A stretch of DNA of 13,010 nt, taken from assembly GCA_016935885.1 (NCBI GenBank), contig JAFGQA010000431.1, positions 1 to 13,010 on the forward strand. The letters run 5' to 3'. The DNA comes from Phycisphaerae bacterium. Its GTDB lineage: Bacteria > Planctomycetota > Phycisphaerae > UBA1845 > UTPLA1. The notes under the pieces are model-generated. The model was not told the origin of the DNA and searched no databases. It saw only the letters and a program-made list of their open reading frames with translations. Below, piece after piece: positions 12,883 through 13,010 of the stretch; position 1 is the stretch's first letter, and every line of letters begins with the position of its first letter. The position numbers were made by a program, and so were the translations under genes.

Positions 12883-12910
12883 GGTTAGGAAACGCAAGCA
12901 CCGTTGTCAA
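12882..12910 (-). promoter_or_regulatory. Predicted promoter of the vor-nuo operon
   Basis: On the minus strand a perfect TTGACA (12910-12905) is followed after 17 bp by TAACCT (12887-12882, 3/6 to consensus). The start would be near 12875, giving a leader of about 350 nt to GTG 12517. Confidence 0.35.
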
Positions 12911-12932
12911 CACGGGGCCATCACACTAGTAC

Positions 12933-13010
12933 CGCGTTTCACAGGAAACGCGACTACGATTGCTGGACCGAGAATCCCTTCTCGGTCCTGAAGCCGGTGC
13001 CGAGAAAGGA
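12933..13010. repeat. Hairpin repeat cluster at the window edge
   Basis: An 8-bp stem CGCGTTTC/GAAACGCG (12933-12940/12945-12952) is followed by a 9-bp stem GGACCGAGA/TCTCGGTCC (12965-12973/12980-12988, loop ATCCCT). Then comes GGTGCCGAGAAAGGA, which looks like the left arm of a third hairpin cut by the window end. The second hairpin has the same design as that at 3119-3142. Confidence 0.7.

Larger units (their letters stand above)
12518..13010. other. Upstream region of the operon without a convincing gene
   Basis: 493 bp with no supported coding region. From 12518 to 12721 the frame of the ATPase stays open but looks non-coding. Then come about 120 bp of unremarkable sequence, the operator-like palindromes and promoter (12846-12910), and hairpin repeats up to the window edge (12933-13010). 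Confidence 0.55.

Noticed and set aside
12722..12913. 63-residue open frame upstream of the ATPase, minus strand
   Set aside because: It starts with GTG inside the predicted -35 box, has no ribosome binding site and no recognisable family; it is probably the untranslated leader.

Overview
This 13.0 kb window is high-GC bacterial DNA. It most resembles an anaerobic member of the Planctomycetota (Phycisphaerae-like) or a similar uncultured lineage. The pointers are a pseudopilin with an H-X9-DG-like C-terminus, YkgJ-type Cys-cluster proteins, a very short lipoprotein, an exported TPR protein, and gene junctions full of short hairpin and tandem repeats. The lineage is an inference from gene style, because there is no rRNA or other phylogenetic marker here.

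Left part (1-4743). Two consecutive YkgJ-like CxxCxxCC proteins (240-725 and 956-1432, + strand) are separated by a tandem/hairpin repeat. A sigma70-like promoter overlapping the second stop codon then appears to drive a structured leader (about 1465-1580) and a 69-residue lipoprotein (1582-1791, +). On the minus strand lie a pseudopilin (1974-2969) and an exported TPR protein (3145-4320). The gene-free stretch 4321-4743 holds the TPR promoter and a second copy of a 96-97 bp repeat.

Right part (4744-12517, all minus strand). Nine genes in one direction look like a single operon. In transcription order they are a MinD/CobQ-like P-loop ATPase, vorD, vorB, vorA, vorC, then NuoE-like, NuoF/HydB-like, NuoG/HoxU-like and a four-cluster ferredoxin of the HycB/CooF type. 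Several pairs are tightly joined: vorC overlaps the NuoE-like gene, the NuoE-like and NuoF-like genes share ATGA, and 14 nt separate the last two. The layout suggests a thiamine-PP 2-oxoacid:ferredoxin oxidoreductase wired to an NAD(P)-reducing flavin/FeS module. CoA-dependent oxidation of a 2-oxoacid (for example 2-oxoisovalerate) could feed electrons through the FeS chain to FMN and NAD+, with possible electron confurcation/bifurcation. No hydrogenase, tungsten aldehyde oxidoreductase or benzoyl-CoA reductase catalytic subunit is present. A consensus -35 box and a cluster of TGTATCATACA-type palindromes lie upstream of the operon (12846-12910).

The most unusual property is the repeat landscape. 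Five operon junctions carry tracts of 7-bp units, with a different heptamer family at most junctions. These tracts supply stop codons, start codons and even the first or last residues of the proteins. A separate 44-codon in-frame insertion with 21-bp tandem repeats sits inside the NuoF-like flavoprotein. Further hairpin families (GTGGCAC..., GG...GAGA/TCTC..., CTCTGCG) occur in pairs or more, with stems that differ yet remain paired.
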